This document shows, in pieces, positions 29,804 to 37,469 of a stretch of DNA of 38,801 bases (its first letter is position 1; each line of letters opens with the position of its first letter). Under the pieces are notes generated by a model. The model was not told where the DNA came from, made no database searches, and saw only the letters and a list, made by a program, of their open reading frames with translations. The stretch is from positions 1-38,801 of the IMG/VR virus record IMGVR_UViG_3300021420_000013; one strand, written 5' to 3'. The translations under genes and the position numbers were made by a program. Source of the DNA: a virus.

Positions 29804-30430
29804 TTAAAACATGTTCGCAATGCCAGACGCAAAGCCGCCAATCGGGTTGCTAAAGGTCGACAATCCCCCAATAAGCCCTTTGGTCAAATTGCCAAACAAC
29901 CCACTATTAGCTGCATTTTGTCCTGCTTGGCCTTGGTACGCATAAGCGCCCTTCTGTGCCAGCATCTGTGCAATCATGTCTGCCATGCTTGTACCTGCTT
30001 GTTGGCCTTGGTGCGCCATGTCTTGCTGGCCTGCAATCCCCGTATTGAACATGCCGGTCGCTTGTTGTAGCCATTGGTTATAGTCCTGGTTGGCCAAGTC
30101 TGTTGCAGTGCCCATAGAGGTAAACTGGTGCTCTGGTGTGCCTGCCATCCCTCCGGCCGCTGCCGCATGGTTGCCAGCAGTAAGTGCGTTCTTTAATGCT
30201 GATTGAAAGCCAGGGGACTGTTGATAAGAAGCGCCTATCTTATTCAAGAAACCGCCAGGGTCACTGGTGAGAGAGCCATATTCTTTCTCAAGACCTGGCA
30301 ACATGCTTTTGCCAGCTTGGAAGTAAGGATCTAAATACTGGGACGTTTGCCCAGGGATTTTGTCAAGATACGGCATTGCCGCATCAGCGGGGTTTTTGCC
30401 ACCGCCAAATAGTTGTGATAACCAATCCAT
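29804..30430 (-). CDS. Putative ejection protein, P22 gp7-like position, 208 aa
   Basis: The product starts MDWLSQLFGGGKNPADAAMP and is rich in Ala, Gln and Gly, with a long Gln-rich helical middle. The C-terminus is hydrophobic and Gly-rich (LFGNLTKGLIGGLSTFSNPI), a possible membrane-active segment. Size is close to P22 gp7 (229 aa). It is the first of the three consecutive ejection-type genes. The call rests on order, size and composition. Confidence 0.65.
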   Translation of the reverse strand: MDWLSQLFGGGKNPADAAMPYLDKIPGQTSQYLDPYFQAGKSMLPGLEKEYGSLTSDPGGFLNKIGASYQQSPGFQSALKNALTAGNHAAAAGGMAGTPEHQFTSMGTATDLANQDYNQWLQQATGMFNTGIAGQQDMAHQGQQAGTSMADMIAQMLAQKGAYAYQGQAGQNAANSGLFGNLTKGLIGGLSTFSNPIGGFASGIANMF

Positions 30431-30465
30431 AGTAGTACGTCCTTATACTATTGTATGAAGTCCTA

Positions 30466-30837
30466 TCATACATAAGCGAATGTTCGCCACGTTGCCGTTA
30501 CAATGTTCGGCGGCGTGGCACCATCATATGTTATAACAAATTGCTTTGATACTCTATTAGTAGTGTCAAATACTGTCTGGCCGCTGATATCAGGTAGATT
30601 GCTAGGCAATGGTGACCCTATAAATGGTGTATAAAGTGACTGTATTTGTGCAATCTCTGTAGCGCTTAAAGGCGGAAAAACAATGCCTTCGTTTTTAAAA
30701 TTGGTCTGTAGCGCTTGAAACAATGCCGACAGTCCTAAGCTCCACAGAGGCGTAAAGTTCCCCCAGCGGTCTACCGCGGGTGAATGCCTTGGCAAATCGG
30801 GGAACGTTGATTTAGGGTTGTTCGGTGTTGCTGCCAT
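30466..30837 (-). CDS. Virion structural protein of unknown family, 123 aa
   Basis: The product starts MAATPNNPKSTFPDLPRHSP and has a central helical part (LWSLGLSALFQALQTNFKNE) and a C-terminal beta part that ends in a Trp/Phe-containing strand (ATWRTFAYV). Its place after the gp10-like hub is where P22 encodes gp26 and gp14, but it does not look like the long coiled-coil gp26 needle. A tail or head-completion protein is likely from context only. Confidence 0.6.
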   Translation of the reverse strand: MAATPNNPKSTFPDLPRHSPAVDRWGNFTPLWSLGLSALFQALQTNFKNEGIVFPPLSATEIAQIQSLYTPFIGSPLPSNLPDISGQTVFDTTNRVSKQFVITYDGATPPNIVTATWRTFAYV

Positions 30838-30838
30838 A

Positions 30839-32542
30839 TTAAGTCCTCGTGTTCACAAAACCGTTCGTTACGACAAACCGTCCCATGCCCCAAAATTTAA
30901 ATTGCGGAACAAAATCATTTGCAATCCCTGCTTGCCACCATTGTAATTTGTTTTTTCTATGCCCGATTGGCGGCAAGTAATATGCCCATTCATTACCGAA
31001 CGATGCACCACCGTCTGTGGATATTGACAAGTCAACGTGTGGCAATGATAAGTTAGAAAACCCTGTATTTGCTTCTTGTTGTGCTATTAAAATCGCCTCA
31101 GTCCCTAATATATTTTGTTGGCTGACAATCCAGTTGCCGTCCTGGGTAATAATTAATTCACCGTCTTGGGTGATAAGCCCTAAGAAATCGCCCTGGGTCG
31201 CGATTGGATGGCCGTCTTGAGTAATGAGTATTATTGGTCCCAAGCTTTGTTGTTGGTAATCGGTCTCACCAGATTCTATCGTGAAACCTAAATCATTAAT
31301 GATTTTATAATCTTCATCAACTGTACGGATGTTTGCGCACGTCCTGATCCTAGGGATTTCATTGATCGTTCGATTGCCTAAACTGTCTACATCTTCATAG
31401 GTAGTGATTTGTGTATCAAATACAAACAAGTTGCCATTGTTCTTGGTCACAAAATAATATTGGTTATTGAAAAATGCGACATCTGATGCGATGAAATAAT
31501 TGAGGTCTTTATCAGACGCATGATAAAACTTTTCAGTCTTGAAATCATAGAACAATGATAAATTGTCAGTATAAAAATTAATATGGTAAATCAAATGGCC
31601 GTCTTGACGATATAAAAATGCTTGGGAATCGCTAGGGTCTTGCAATGTTGAAAACAGATAATCAATACCGTCTGCGTTATCTGAACTAATCTTTTTGGGC
31701 ATGCCCCCGTCCGAGTACATGATGGTAGGACCTGATTTCTCGTTCTGGGCAAGCCATACGACTACCTCGTCCATATAAGCAACAGTCGCAGGCTGTAGGC
31801 ATCCGTAATCGATGTTATATTGGTTCTGGCGTTGGTAAGGGAACAACTGTGCGCCGATGTCAAACCAGGACTCTGTCACAATGCTTCCCATCACGAATAT
31901 CATGTTTCCTTTGGACGGGAACCGTACGACTGCCTGGACATTGTCGGGCTTAGTTTGTAATGCTCCCACACTAAATTGGTCATCAGGCCATGACGTACCG
32001 TCATTATTGGCCGACAGTCTCCAAAGGTTTGTGCCTTTTGCCACCAATATAAAATAGGTATCATGGAAGGTCAGATATCCTGGTGTAAAACCAGGGGTCG
32101 TTATTGTTTGGAACGACGGCGTCAAAGTAGGGTCATAAATATAAAATGCTGTCCCGTCAGAAATCCCAATTTGTGGCTTGTTGTTTTCTGCAATATAGAC
32201 GACGCCTGTTTGGGTCTGTAATGTGCCTATTGGGATTACTTGATAGAAGGTGACTTTCTGTTGTCGTTGGGAATATTGGATATTGACGAGATAGACGGTA
32301 TTGCCCTCTACCACCACGAGTTTATTAAACTTGGTGCTGGTGAAATTCCCACGCCCTTCTTTGGCGTTTTTAAATTGGGACGACGGCACGCCAATGGCAT
32401 AACCTGGGTAAGGCACCAAAAAGCCGTCCGACTCAAACATGTTGTAGGTCTTCTCAATGCTGATTTTGGGGTATCTCCCAAAAATGCTTGAGCCTACAAT
32501 GTTAAGCGGGTACTGTTTAAAGTTCTGTCCACGTGCAACCAT
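30839..32542 (-). CDS. Tail hub / packaged-DNA stabilisation protein, P22 gp10-like, 567 aa
   Basis: The protein plugs the tail and keeps DNA inside. The N-terminus (MVARGQNFKQYPLNIVGSSI, then a SIEKTYNMFESDGFLVPYPG motif) and the long beta-propeller-like series with YLxx and DGxxY units match P22 gp10 proteins (about 472 aa), with an extra part. The insertion near residues 420-480 contains repeated ITQDG units. The C-terminus ends NGFVNTRT. It lies between the XhlA-like gene and the 123-aa gene, after the gp4-like adaptor, as expected. Confidence 0.78.
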   Translation of the reverse strand: MVARGQNFKQYPLNIVGSSIFGRYPKISIEKTYNMFESDGFLVPYPGYAIGVPSSQFKNAKEGRGNFTSTKFNKLVVVEGNTVYLVNIQYSQRQQKVTFYQVIPIGTLQTQTGVVYIAENNKPQIGISDGTAFYIYDPTLTPSFQTITTPGFTPGYLTFHDTYFILVAKGTNLWRLSANNDGTSWPDDQFSVGALQTKPDNVQAVVRFPSKGNMIFVMGSIVTESWFDIGAQLFPYQRQNQYNIDYGCLQPATVAYMDEVVVWLAQNEKSGPTIMYSDGGMPKKISSDNADGIDYLFSTLQDPSDSQAFLYRQDGHLIYHINFYTDNLSLFYDFKTEKFYHASDKDLNYFIASDVAFFNNQYYFVTKNNGNLFVFDTQITTYEDVDSLGNRTINEIPRIRTCANIRTVDEDYKIINDLGFTIESGETDYQQQSLGPIILITQDGHPIATQGDFLGLITQDGELIITQDGNWIVSQQNILGTEAILIAQQEANTGFSNLSLPHVDLSISTDGGASFGNEWAYYLPPIGHRKNKLQWWQAGIANDFVPQFKFWGMGRFVVTNGFVNTRT

Positions 32543-32544
32543 TA

Positions 32545-32742
32545 TTAAAAAACCCCAAATCCCTTAGTCAATATCCCAATAATCGTGGCATTAAGGCTGA
32601 AGATGAGCCCTATTGCCCAGCGTAAATTAGCTTTGATTTCCTTCAAGTCGTTGAGGATTGCCTCGTCACGCGTTTCTAATTTGATGAGGCGTGCCTCTAG
32701 TGTGTTTTTGTAATAAGCCAAAACGCTTTCTTGGATGGTCAT
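32545..32742 (-). CDS. XhlA-like protein with C-terminal membrane helix, 65 aa
   Basis: The first 40 residues form a charged coiled coil (LEARLIKLETRDEAILNDLK), followed by one hydrophobic helix (LRWAIGLIFSLNATIIGILT) and a short tail. This is the architecture of XhlA-type haemolysin/holin-accessory proteins. In tailed phages such proteins can take part in lysis or in virion-membrane contact. It lies 2 nt before the gp10-like gene and 28 nt after gp4-like. No true holin is recognised elsewhere, so it is the main lysis-membrane candidate. Confidence 0.55.
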   Translation of the reverse strand: MTIQESVLAYYKNTLEARLIKLETRDEAILNDLKEIKANLRWAIGLIFSLNATIIGILTKGFGVF

Positions 32743-32770
32743 TGGTGCTCCTTAAAACTAGCTGTACAAA

Positions 32771-33553
32771 TTATGGACGGTAGCCGTGGCCCAAATTTAC
32801 ATCGCCCCAGTTATATCCTGGATTAGAGTCAGCATATAAAATTGATAACTTCTTGCCGCTCAGGTCCGGCGGAGATTCATACATCAGCTTCCTGACCATG
32901 GACATGTAAATCTTTTCAGATTCTGGGTTAAACAAGACCCCGTACTCGGAGCACATGTAACGGGCAAGTGAATAGCGTAAATACTCAATATACGCCGTGT
33001 CATAGCCTTGAATGCCATTGTTGATGAAGGTATAGGGCGTATAGTTCGGCACATTGTAAGTATTAACAAAACTCTCAGTAACGTTCTGCAAGTCTGTTTG
33101 CAAGGTGACGTCTACTAAGAATATTTTGACCTTCATCTTGATTGGGTAATTTTGGTCTGGGATAAAATACATCCCAAATGTGCCACCGCCAACGCCGCGG
33201 TCGTAGTTCCAGGAAAACGGCAACGTATAAATATTATCAACGCGTGATGAGCCGAAATAATTCGTGCGGCTGGTTGATACCATCGGGTATCGGACTACAT
33301 TAATGTTAAAGGTAGACGTCTCAATTGCCGCCACATATGGCAAGAAATAATATTCTTGCTGCGGTACTGCGTTGAACGTGATGTACTGCCAATAGGGGAT
33401 TAAATCAGTCTCGATTTGCTTAAAGTTAAGCAAGTCATTAAGCATTTGGAGGCCATCATTGATTTGGTCTCCTGTCGGGACTTGCAAGTTGCGTGCAACA
33501 ATGCCAGACAGGAACCAGGAGCGAGTCACTAATTGTTGTGCTGTATAAGCCAT
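32771..33553 (-). CDS. Tail accessory/adaptor protein, P22 gp4-like, 260 aa
   Basis: The N-terminal segment MAYTAQQLVTRSWFLSGIVA and GLQMLNDLLNFKQIETDLIP, followed by YWQYITFNAVPQQEYYFLP, are the marks of the P22 gp4/T7 gp11-type adaptor that docks on the portal ring. The length fits the family (gp4 is 166 aa; related adaptors are longer). Beta-rich parts and the helix YIEYLRYSLARYMCSEYG support this. It lies in the P22 position between coat and gp10. Confidence 0.78.
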   Translation of the reverse strand: MAYTAQQLVTRSWFLSGIVARNLQVPTGDQINDGLQMLNDLLNFKQIETDLIPYWQYITFNAVPQQEYYFLPYVAAIETSTFNINVVRYPMVSTSRTNYFGSSRVDNIYTLPFSWNYDRGVGGGTFGMYFIPDQNYPIKMKVKIFLVDVTLQTDLQNVTESFVNTYNVPNYTPYTFINNGIQGYDTAYIEYLRYSLARYMCSEYGVLFNPESEKIYMSMVRKLMYESPPDLSGKKLSILYADSNPGYNWGDVNLGHGYRP

Positions 33554-33571
33554 TTGCTCGCCCCCTTTTCA

Positions 33572-34438
33572 TTACACCAATGCAGGATATGCACTGTTTG
33601 AAACGCCTGCCCATTCGACTACAGATACGCTAACAGCATCAGAGCCAGAAGTGAGCTTGTAGTCAATTTCTGGTTTAGATGAGCCAACGCCTGCAATCAC
33701 TTGTATATACTGGCTTTGGGCAATGCCCGCAGTCACACCGGTAATAGTAGGCAAGTTGCCCGTGGCACTTGAGCCTGTTGGCCTAAATTGCACAATGTCA
33801 CCAACTGCCGCAGGAGTAAAAGTGACTAATAAAGTCACGATTATGTTTTGCAATGTGGTAGTAGGGATTGCGCTATTAGTTGTTAGGTCAATTGCCGTAA
33901 AGCTAGTTGCAGTACCGCCAGACAACACAGAAACAGCAGGGGAATTGAAATAGGTGAGTAACCCGCCAATGTTTTGTGGTTTATGAGTGGCGTAAACAAA
34001 GTTACTAGAGCCGTCAGTTTCCCAGAAGCCTATCAACCGATAGGAATCATAGCCAGATGGCAATGTGGGCGCGACATTGCTAGTCAAGCTCAGGACTGCG
34101 GCAGTGTTGTTGTAATTGCGAGAGTCACCTATGAGATAAATCGCATATTGGGTGCTAGCAGCAATAGTGCCAGTGTCCAGGGCATTCACTCCATTTAAGG
34201 CAGAGTTAACAAACAAACCAGGTTGATAGCCACTGAATAGTTGCGCAGGGTTGTCAATACCGAAATAGTTTTGTAGCCCTACGACCATGTCAATACTATT
34301 AGTGGAGTCCCTTGCTGCACCTGGTGATACCGCAATTACAGTAGCGGCCGTCGGGGCCGCAGCAGACAGTTGCAAGCCTTGCACATATAAATGTGGCAAT
34401 GCATAAATTGTTTCATTTTGGATTTGTGGTATAGCCAT
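33572..34438 (-). CDS. Head decoration/structural protein, 288 aa
   Basis: The segment VIAVSPGAARDSTNSIDMVV (residues about 35-54), then GVNALDTGTIAASTQYAIYL and APTLPSGYDSYRLIGFWETD, is a pattern I remember from structural proteins next to coat genes in other phages. The protein is beta-rich and poor in charge, like a capsid fibre or decoration protein. P22 itself has no counterpart here. It is encoded directly after the coat gene. Confidence 0.65.
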   Translation of the reverse strand: MAIPQIQNETIYALPHLYVQGLQLSAAAPTAATVIAVSPGAARDSTNSIDMVVGLQNYFGIDNPAQLFSGYQPGLFVNSALNGVNALDTGTIAASTQYAIYLIGDSRNYNNTAAVLSLTSNVAPTLPSGYDSYRLIGFWETDGSSNFVYATHKPQNIGGLLTYFNSPAVSVLSGGTATSFTAIDLTTNSAIPTTTLQNIIVTLLVTFTPAAVGDIVQFRPTGSSATGNLPTITGVTAGIAQSQYIQVIAGVGSSKPEIDYKLTSGSDAVSVSVVEWAGVSNSAYPALV

Positions 34439-34487
34439 TTTTTAAGTCCTCTAAATAAGTTATACGGCACCCGCAGGTGCCGTCAGA

Positions 34488-36053
34488 TTAGCCCTGTGAT
34501 AATGGGACGATATAACGCATGGAGTACTCAGGTACTATTACAGAGCCGTGGGTCTCGTCGTAAATCATGCCAGTTTGGTTTTGGCCGAATTGAGAACCGT
34601 AGGTCAACCGTAATGATGCGCCAGTTGTCTCATCATATTCGTTGGCTGTTGGGAACGGGCTTTGCTCTGGCAATTGAGGCATTGCTAAGTAAAACGCGTC
34701 GCCGCCTAAAATCCCGCCGCAACGGTGTGATGGCAACCCAAGCACTTGCATTCCTGCAATAATCGGGGTGTTCACGTTTTGGTTTTGTCCACCAGCCCAG
34801 TTCAATGCAGGAGTAATGTTGATTGTGACATTGCCTGAGCCATTGGCTGCTGCATTGGCAGTTGCTCTAAATTGCACCGGATTGGCACTTGGAAAATGAC
34901 CAATAAATGTGAGGTAGCGCAAATTGGTCAATCCTGATACACCATCTTGGAACTGGAACAAGTCACCAGAGAACACCGCATTGGCATCGCTCGCCGTCGC
35001 ACCACTGAATGTTATTTGAGTAACGTTATTGCCAGTAGGGTCATTAGTGCTTACAACCGTCAAAGTTTGTTGGTTTACGCCAGTGTCACCAGACACGTGT
35101 AGTGGCATTAAGTTTGATTGGTAGTAATCAACTAATGGTGTACCAAAGTCCCCTATTTCCCATGACATTGCGATCTCATCATTTCGATGTGGAACAAATT
35201 GGTTCAATCCGTTGCCTACGACACTTGGCACGACTGTGTCAGGCAAGTAGATTTTCATACCTTCTGCAACGCTGCCATAGTTCTTGAAGAACATTACGGA
35301 TTGAGCTAACTGTTGATCATTTTTGTTCAATTAAGGTCGTTACTCTTAATCCGCCTTTCGGCCGCTACGTATTGCCACGTAGATCAGACTATATCTTCAC
35401 CCTTTCGGGGCTCGGCGCTTCCGCTCACTTGAGCGTACTCCCTTGCGGGATAGTCGTTGCACCTTCCTCTTTCGAGGCTTGGCTCAGGATTGTCTACTTG
35501 AGAGTTTCCCTGAGTTCACCGAGTTATTATCAGCATATTTCTATGCAGCGAGCCTGTCATCAGTTAAGCTCGATAATGCCACGCTGCCATTACCAAAAAA
35601 TCGGTATGGACCTGAGAAAGTATTGGTCGTACCGTCTAATTGGCTCACAACACCTGATGCCCAGTTTAAAGCTATATTGCCTTCTACAAGCGCAGCTAGT
35701 TCAGCAATTGCACTCTTGCCAAAAACTTGCATGTAGTCCTCTTCACCTTTTTCTAGGTTAAAAATTCTCTGTTGTGACGTAACACTGAACGATGTGTTGT
35801 TTGCTTGATCACATGCTAAGCTCTGTACGCGTTGTACTGCTGGTTGAAATGCAGCGACTAGTCCTGCTGTAGTTGTAAACCGTGGAGGTAAGTCGAATGT
35901 AACTACTGACCCAAGATTAGCTTGAATCTTATCAAAGTCTTTAAATTTTGTATTAGCTGTCGCAATGTGACAACATAAGTTCTGTAATAGTGCAAGTCCA
36001 GACCGTTGATAGGTTTGTACTTGTTGTAAAATATTTGTGGGGAAAACTGCCAT
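34488..36053 (-). CDS. Major capsid protein, P22 coat-like, split by a group I intron (438 aa after splicing)
   Basis: The coat protein is encoded in two exons, 36053-35567 and 35317-34488. Translation of the unspliced message stops at TAG 35543-35541. After removal of 35566-35318 the frame continues ...VALSS-Y-QQLAQSVMFF, where Tyr163 is built from T at the end of exon 1 and AT of exon 2. The joined product has 438 residues, close to P22 gp5 (430). The second exon carries LPDTVVPSVVGNGLNQFVPH and RNDEIAMSWEIGDF, conserved in this coat family as I remember it. TAGGAGC precedes the ATG. The gene follows the scaffold by 44 nt. A broken pseudogene is unlikely because both exons are intact. Confidence 0.9.
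35318..35566 (-). ncRNA. Group I intron (249 nt, IA-like, no endonuclease) in the capsid gene
   Basis: All the core helices can be drawn on the minus strand. P1 pairs exon CGAGCU (35572-35567) with GGCUCG (35554-35549), with the conserved U.G at the splice site. P2 is GCAUA-GAAA-UAUGC (35546-35533). P3 is CUCGGUG/CGCCGAG (35523-35517, 35417-35411). P4 is CUCAGG/CCUGAG (35514-35509, 35488-35483). P6a, P7 (GACUA/UAGUC), P8 and P9 follow, with two extra hairpins P7.1 and P7.2 typical of subgroup IA. The text AATCCTGAGCCAAGCC and GGTGCAACGACTA resembles the Anabaena tRNA-Leu intron core as I recall it. The intron ends in G at 35318. No open frame lies inside. Confidence 0.93.
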
Positions 36054-36097
36054 GTAAGTTGCTCCTAACGAAAATTATGTTAGGGCGCAGGTCTTTG

Positions 36098-36799
36098 TTA
36101 ACCTTTGTACTTACGTTTTAAGTCAGCCATCGACAACGTAGACCCTTCGCCCGTCCCTGTGTTAGAAGGCCGTGTTTGTGACAGTGGTGCATTGGCATGT
36201 TTGGTCTGAGTAGTTTGTTCGTTGGCTTTGATTGAGTCAGATAGACGTTTGATTTCGTAAATTGCATCTCGCGTATTGTGTGTACTCAGAGACTCGAGCC
36301 TGTAAAGCTTGTCCCTGTTGTGTGCTAGATGGTAAAGTACGTCTGCGCTATTATCGACTTGTTCAGCGAGTAGCTGTACTACGTTCGGATAATATTGCAT
36401 CTCAACGTTACCTGTCACAGACTCAAAGTCATCGTAGCGGTCTTTACCTGCCACAATCTTGTCTTTGAAAATGCCGACAATCCGGTTAGCTGCTTCAACG
36501 TTTGCACGTTCCTGTGCTTCTTGTTGCAACTGGCCAAATGTCTTTTTAATTTCATCACTCGCGACCCGTTTAATATCATCTTCTGATATTCGACTGACTT
36601 GCGATTGGTGCGCATTTTCATGTTGGTGTGCTGCCGCTTCGCGCTTATATGCCTCAACGGCACGTTCTGCTGCTTCGCGTTTTGCATGACCAACAATGTC
36701 ATTCACTTGTGATTGTGGCACCATTTTCTCAATTACTTGAGCTGGCGCTTCTTGGGTATTTCCTATACCAGACGTGTTGTCCATAACACTATTGTCCAT
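36098..36799 (-). CDS. Scaffolding protein, P22 gp8-like, 233 aa
   Basis: The protein directs coat assembly and leaves the prohead. It is charged and helical throughout, with long Glu/Arg/Ala helices (HAKREAAERAVEAYKREAAA) and a C-terminal segment MADLKRKYKG whose basic helix resembles the coat-binding end of gp8. I start at ATG 36799 (MDNSVMDN), which has GAAGGA five bases upstream; an ATG 17 codons earlier has none. It lies between the structured leader and the coat gene, as in P22. Confidence 0.78.
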   Translation of the reverse strand: MDNSVMDNTSGIGNTQEAPAQVIEKMVPQSQVNDIVGHAKREAAERAVEAYKREAAAHQHENAHQSQVSRISEDDIKRVASDEIKKTFGQLQQEAQERANVEAANRIVGIFKDKIVAGKDRYDDFESVTGNVEMQYYPNVVQLLAEQVDNSADVLYHLAHNRDKLYRLESLSTHNTRDAIYEIKRLSDSIKANEQTTQTKHANAPLSQTRPSNTGTGEGSTLSMADLKRKYKG

Positions 36800-36914
36800 A
36801 ACATTCCTTCTAGCTATTGCCCCGCCACGGTAGGTCCTTGTTTGTCGCACAAGTCTCGGATTATTACGCCATCACGCTAAATTTGCCCCACATACGCATG
36901 GGTCTCGGTAGAGA

Positions 36915-36960
36915 GTGGAGAGCTACAGTCCCTTGCAGCCCTGCGTAAAGCACAGTCCAC
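36915..36960 (-). ncRNA. Compact three-way-junction RNA at the 5' end of the scaffold/capsid transcript
   Basis: On the minus strand, GUGGA (36960-36956) pairs with UCCAC (36919-36915). Two hairpins fill the space between without free bases: CUGUG..CGCAG (36955-36941) and GGGCUGCA..UGUAGCUC (36941-36920), which share base 36941. The second contains two G.U pairs that work only in the minus-strand RNA. The predicted promoter start is at about 36960, the first base of the structure. The rest of 36800-37139 shows no coding frame that I can support. Confidence 0.5.
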
Positions 36961-36966
36961 GTTGTC

Positions 36967-36995
36967 AATTTAATGTCTTTATATAAGAGATACAA
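36967..36995 (-). promoter_or_regulatory. Promoter candidate of the scaffold/capsid operon
   Basis: On the minus strand TTGTAT (36995-36990) is followed after 17 bases by TAAATT (36972-36967). The predicted start is about 36960. A terminator lies upstream at 37335-37378, so a promoter is needed here for the head and tail genes. Confidence 0.5.
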
Positions 36996-37139
36996 TAGCG
37001 CCAGAATGGTTGTATGAAACAATATGAGAAAGGCTTACACAATATTGGGTTATAGTGCATTTATAAATAGATGGAGATGTCTTATGATGTTGTCTCAGAT
37101 TTTTTTGCCTTTAAAAACAATCATAACTTAAGGAAGATT

Positions 37140-37334
37140 ATGCTTAACATAAATGGAAAAAAATATTTATCAGAAAAAGAAATGTCAGTGAAATTTGGGC
37201 TTTCAGTACATTGGTTTCGTAAAACGAGATATAGCGGCAGGAGCCCTTCTTATTATAAATTTAATAAGAAAATTTATTATTCGGAAAATAGTGCCGAAGA
37301 ATGGTTCAAGCAACACTTGATCTTATGTGAGTAA
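37140..37334 (+). CDS. Lone winged-helix protein, AlpA/excisionase-like, 64 aa
   Basis: The start at 37140 (MLNINGKKYLSEKEMSVKFG) has AAGGAAG directly upstream; an ATG at 37071 lacks one. The segment KKYLSEKEMSVKFGLSVHWF, then RKTRYSG and Y..SENSAEEWFKQH, is the MerR/AlpA/excisionase winged helix. It is the only plus-strand gene within the late region. No integrase is present, so a regulator is more likely than an excisionase. The stop is followed at once by the terminator 37335-37378. Confidence 0.75.
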   Translation: MLNINGKKYLSEKEMSVKFGLSVHWFRKTRYSGRSPSYYKFNKKIYYSENSAEEWFKQHLILCE

Positions 37335-37378
37335 AAAGCAACGCAGAAACTAAAGGAGTCGAAAAACTGCGTTGCTTT
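37335..37378. terminator. Bidirectional terminator, 12-bp stem
   Basis: AAAGCAACGCAG (37335-37346) and CTGCGTTGCTTT (37367-37378) form a perfect stem with a 20-nt loop. On the minus strand the stem runs into TTTTTAC, a good intrinsic terminator for the 337-aa gene. On the plus strand it closes the winged-helix gene. Confidence 0.75.
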
Positions 37379-37405
37379 AGAGAACAACGATAAGCACATG
37401 CCTTT

Positions 37406-37442
37406 ACTATAGATGCCTGAGTAGAGGTTTCACTCCTATAGT
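37406..37442. repeat. Nested inverted repeat ACTATAG...CTATAGT
   Basis: ACTATAG (37406-37412) and CTATAGT (37436-37442) enclose GAGT (37419-37422) and ACTC (37432-37435), giving a two-step hairpin. It lies between the 337-aa gene stop and the terminator and may protect the RNA end or bind a protein. Confidence 0.5.
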
Positions 37443-37469
37443 CCAAACATGCCGCCTCGGATTATAACA

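Noticed and set aside
35533-35566. CUGAUGA followed by GAAA at the intron start as a hammerhead ribozyme
   Set aside because: The stem that should separate the two motifs does not form. Both are explained by P1/P10 and the P2 loop of the group I intron.
35372-35761. Plus-strand frame of 129 codons across the intron
   Set aside because: It lies antisense to the intron and first exon, has no ribosome binding site, and its composition is that of a shadow frame.
34488-36053. Major capsid gene as a pseudogene or as two separate proteins
   Set aside because: The gap folds as a full group I intron, and its removal gives a seamless coat protein of normal length. A TTG start at 35330 for a second protein has no ribosome binding site.
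37140-37334. The winged-helix gene as a true excisionase
   Set aside because: No integrase or att site is visible in a genome that seems complete, so a regulatory role is favoured.
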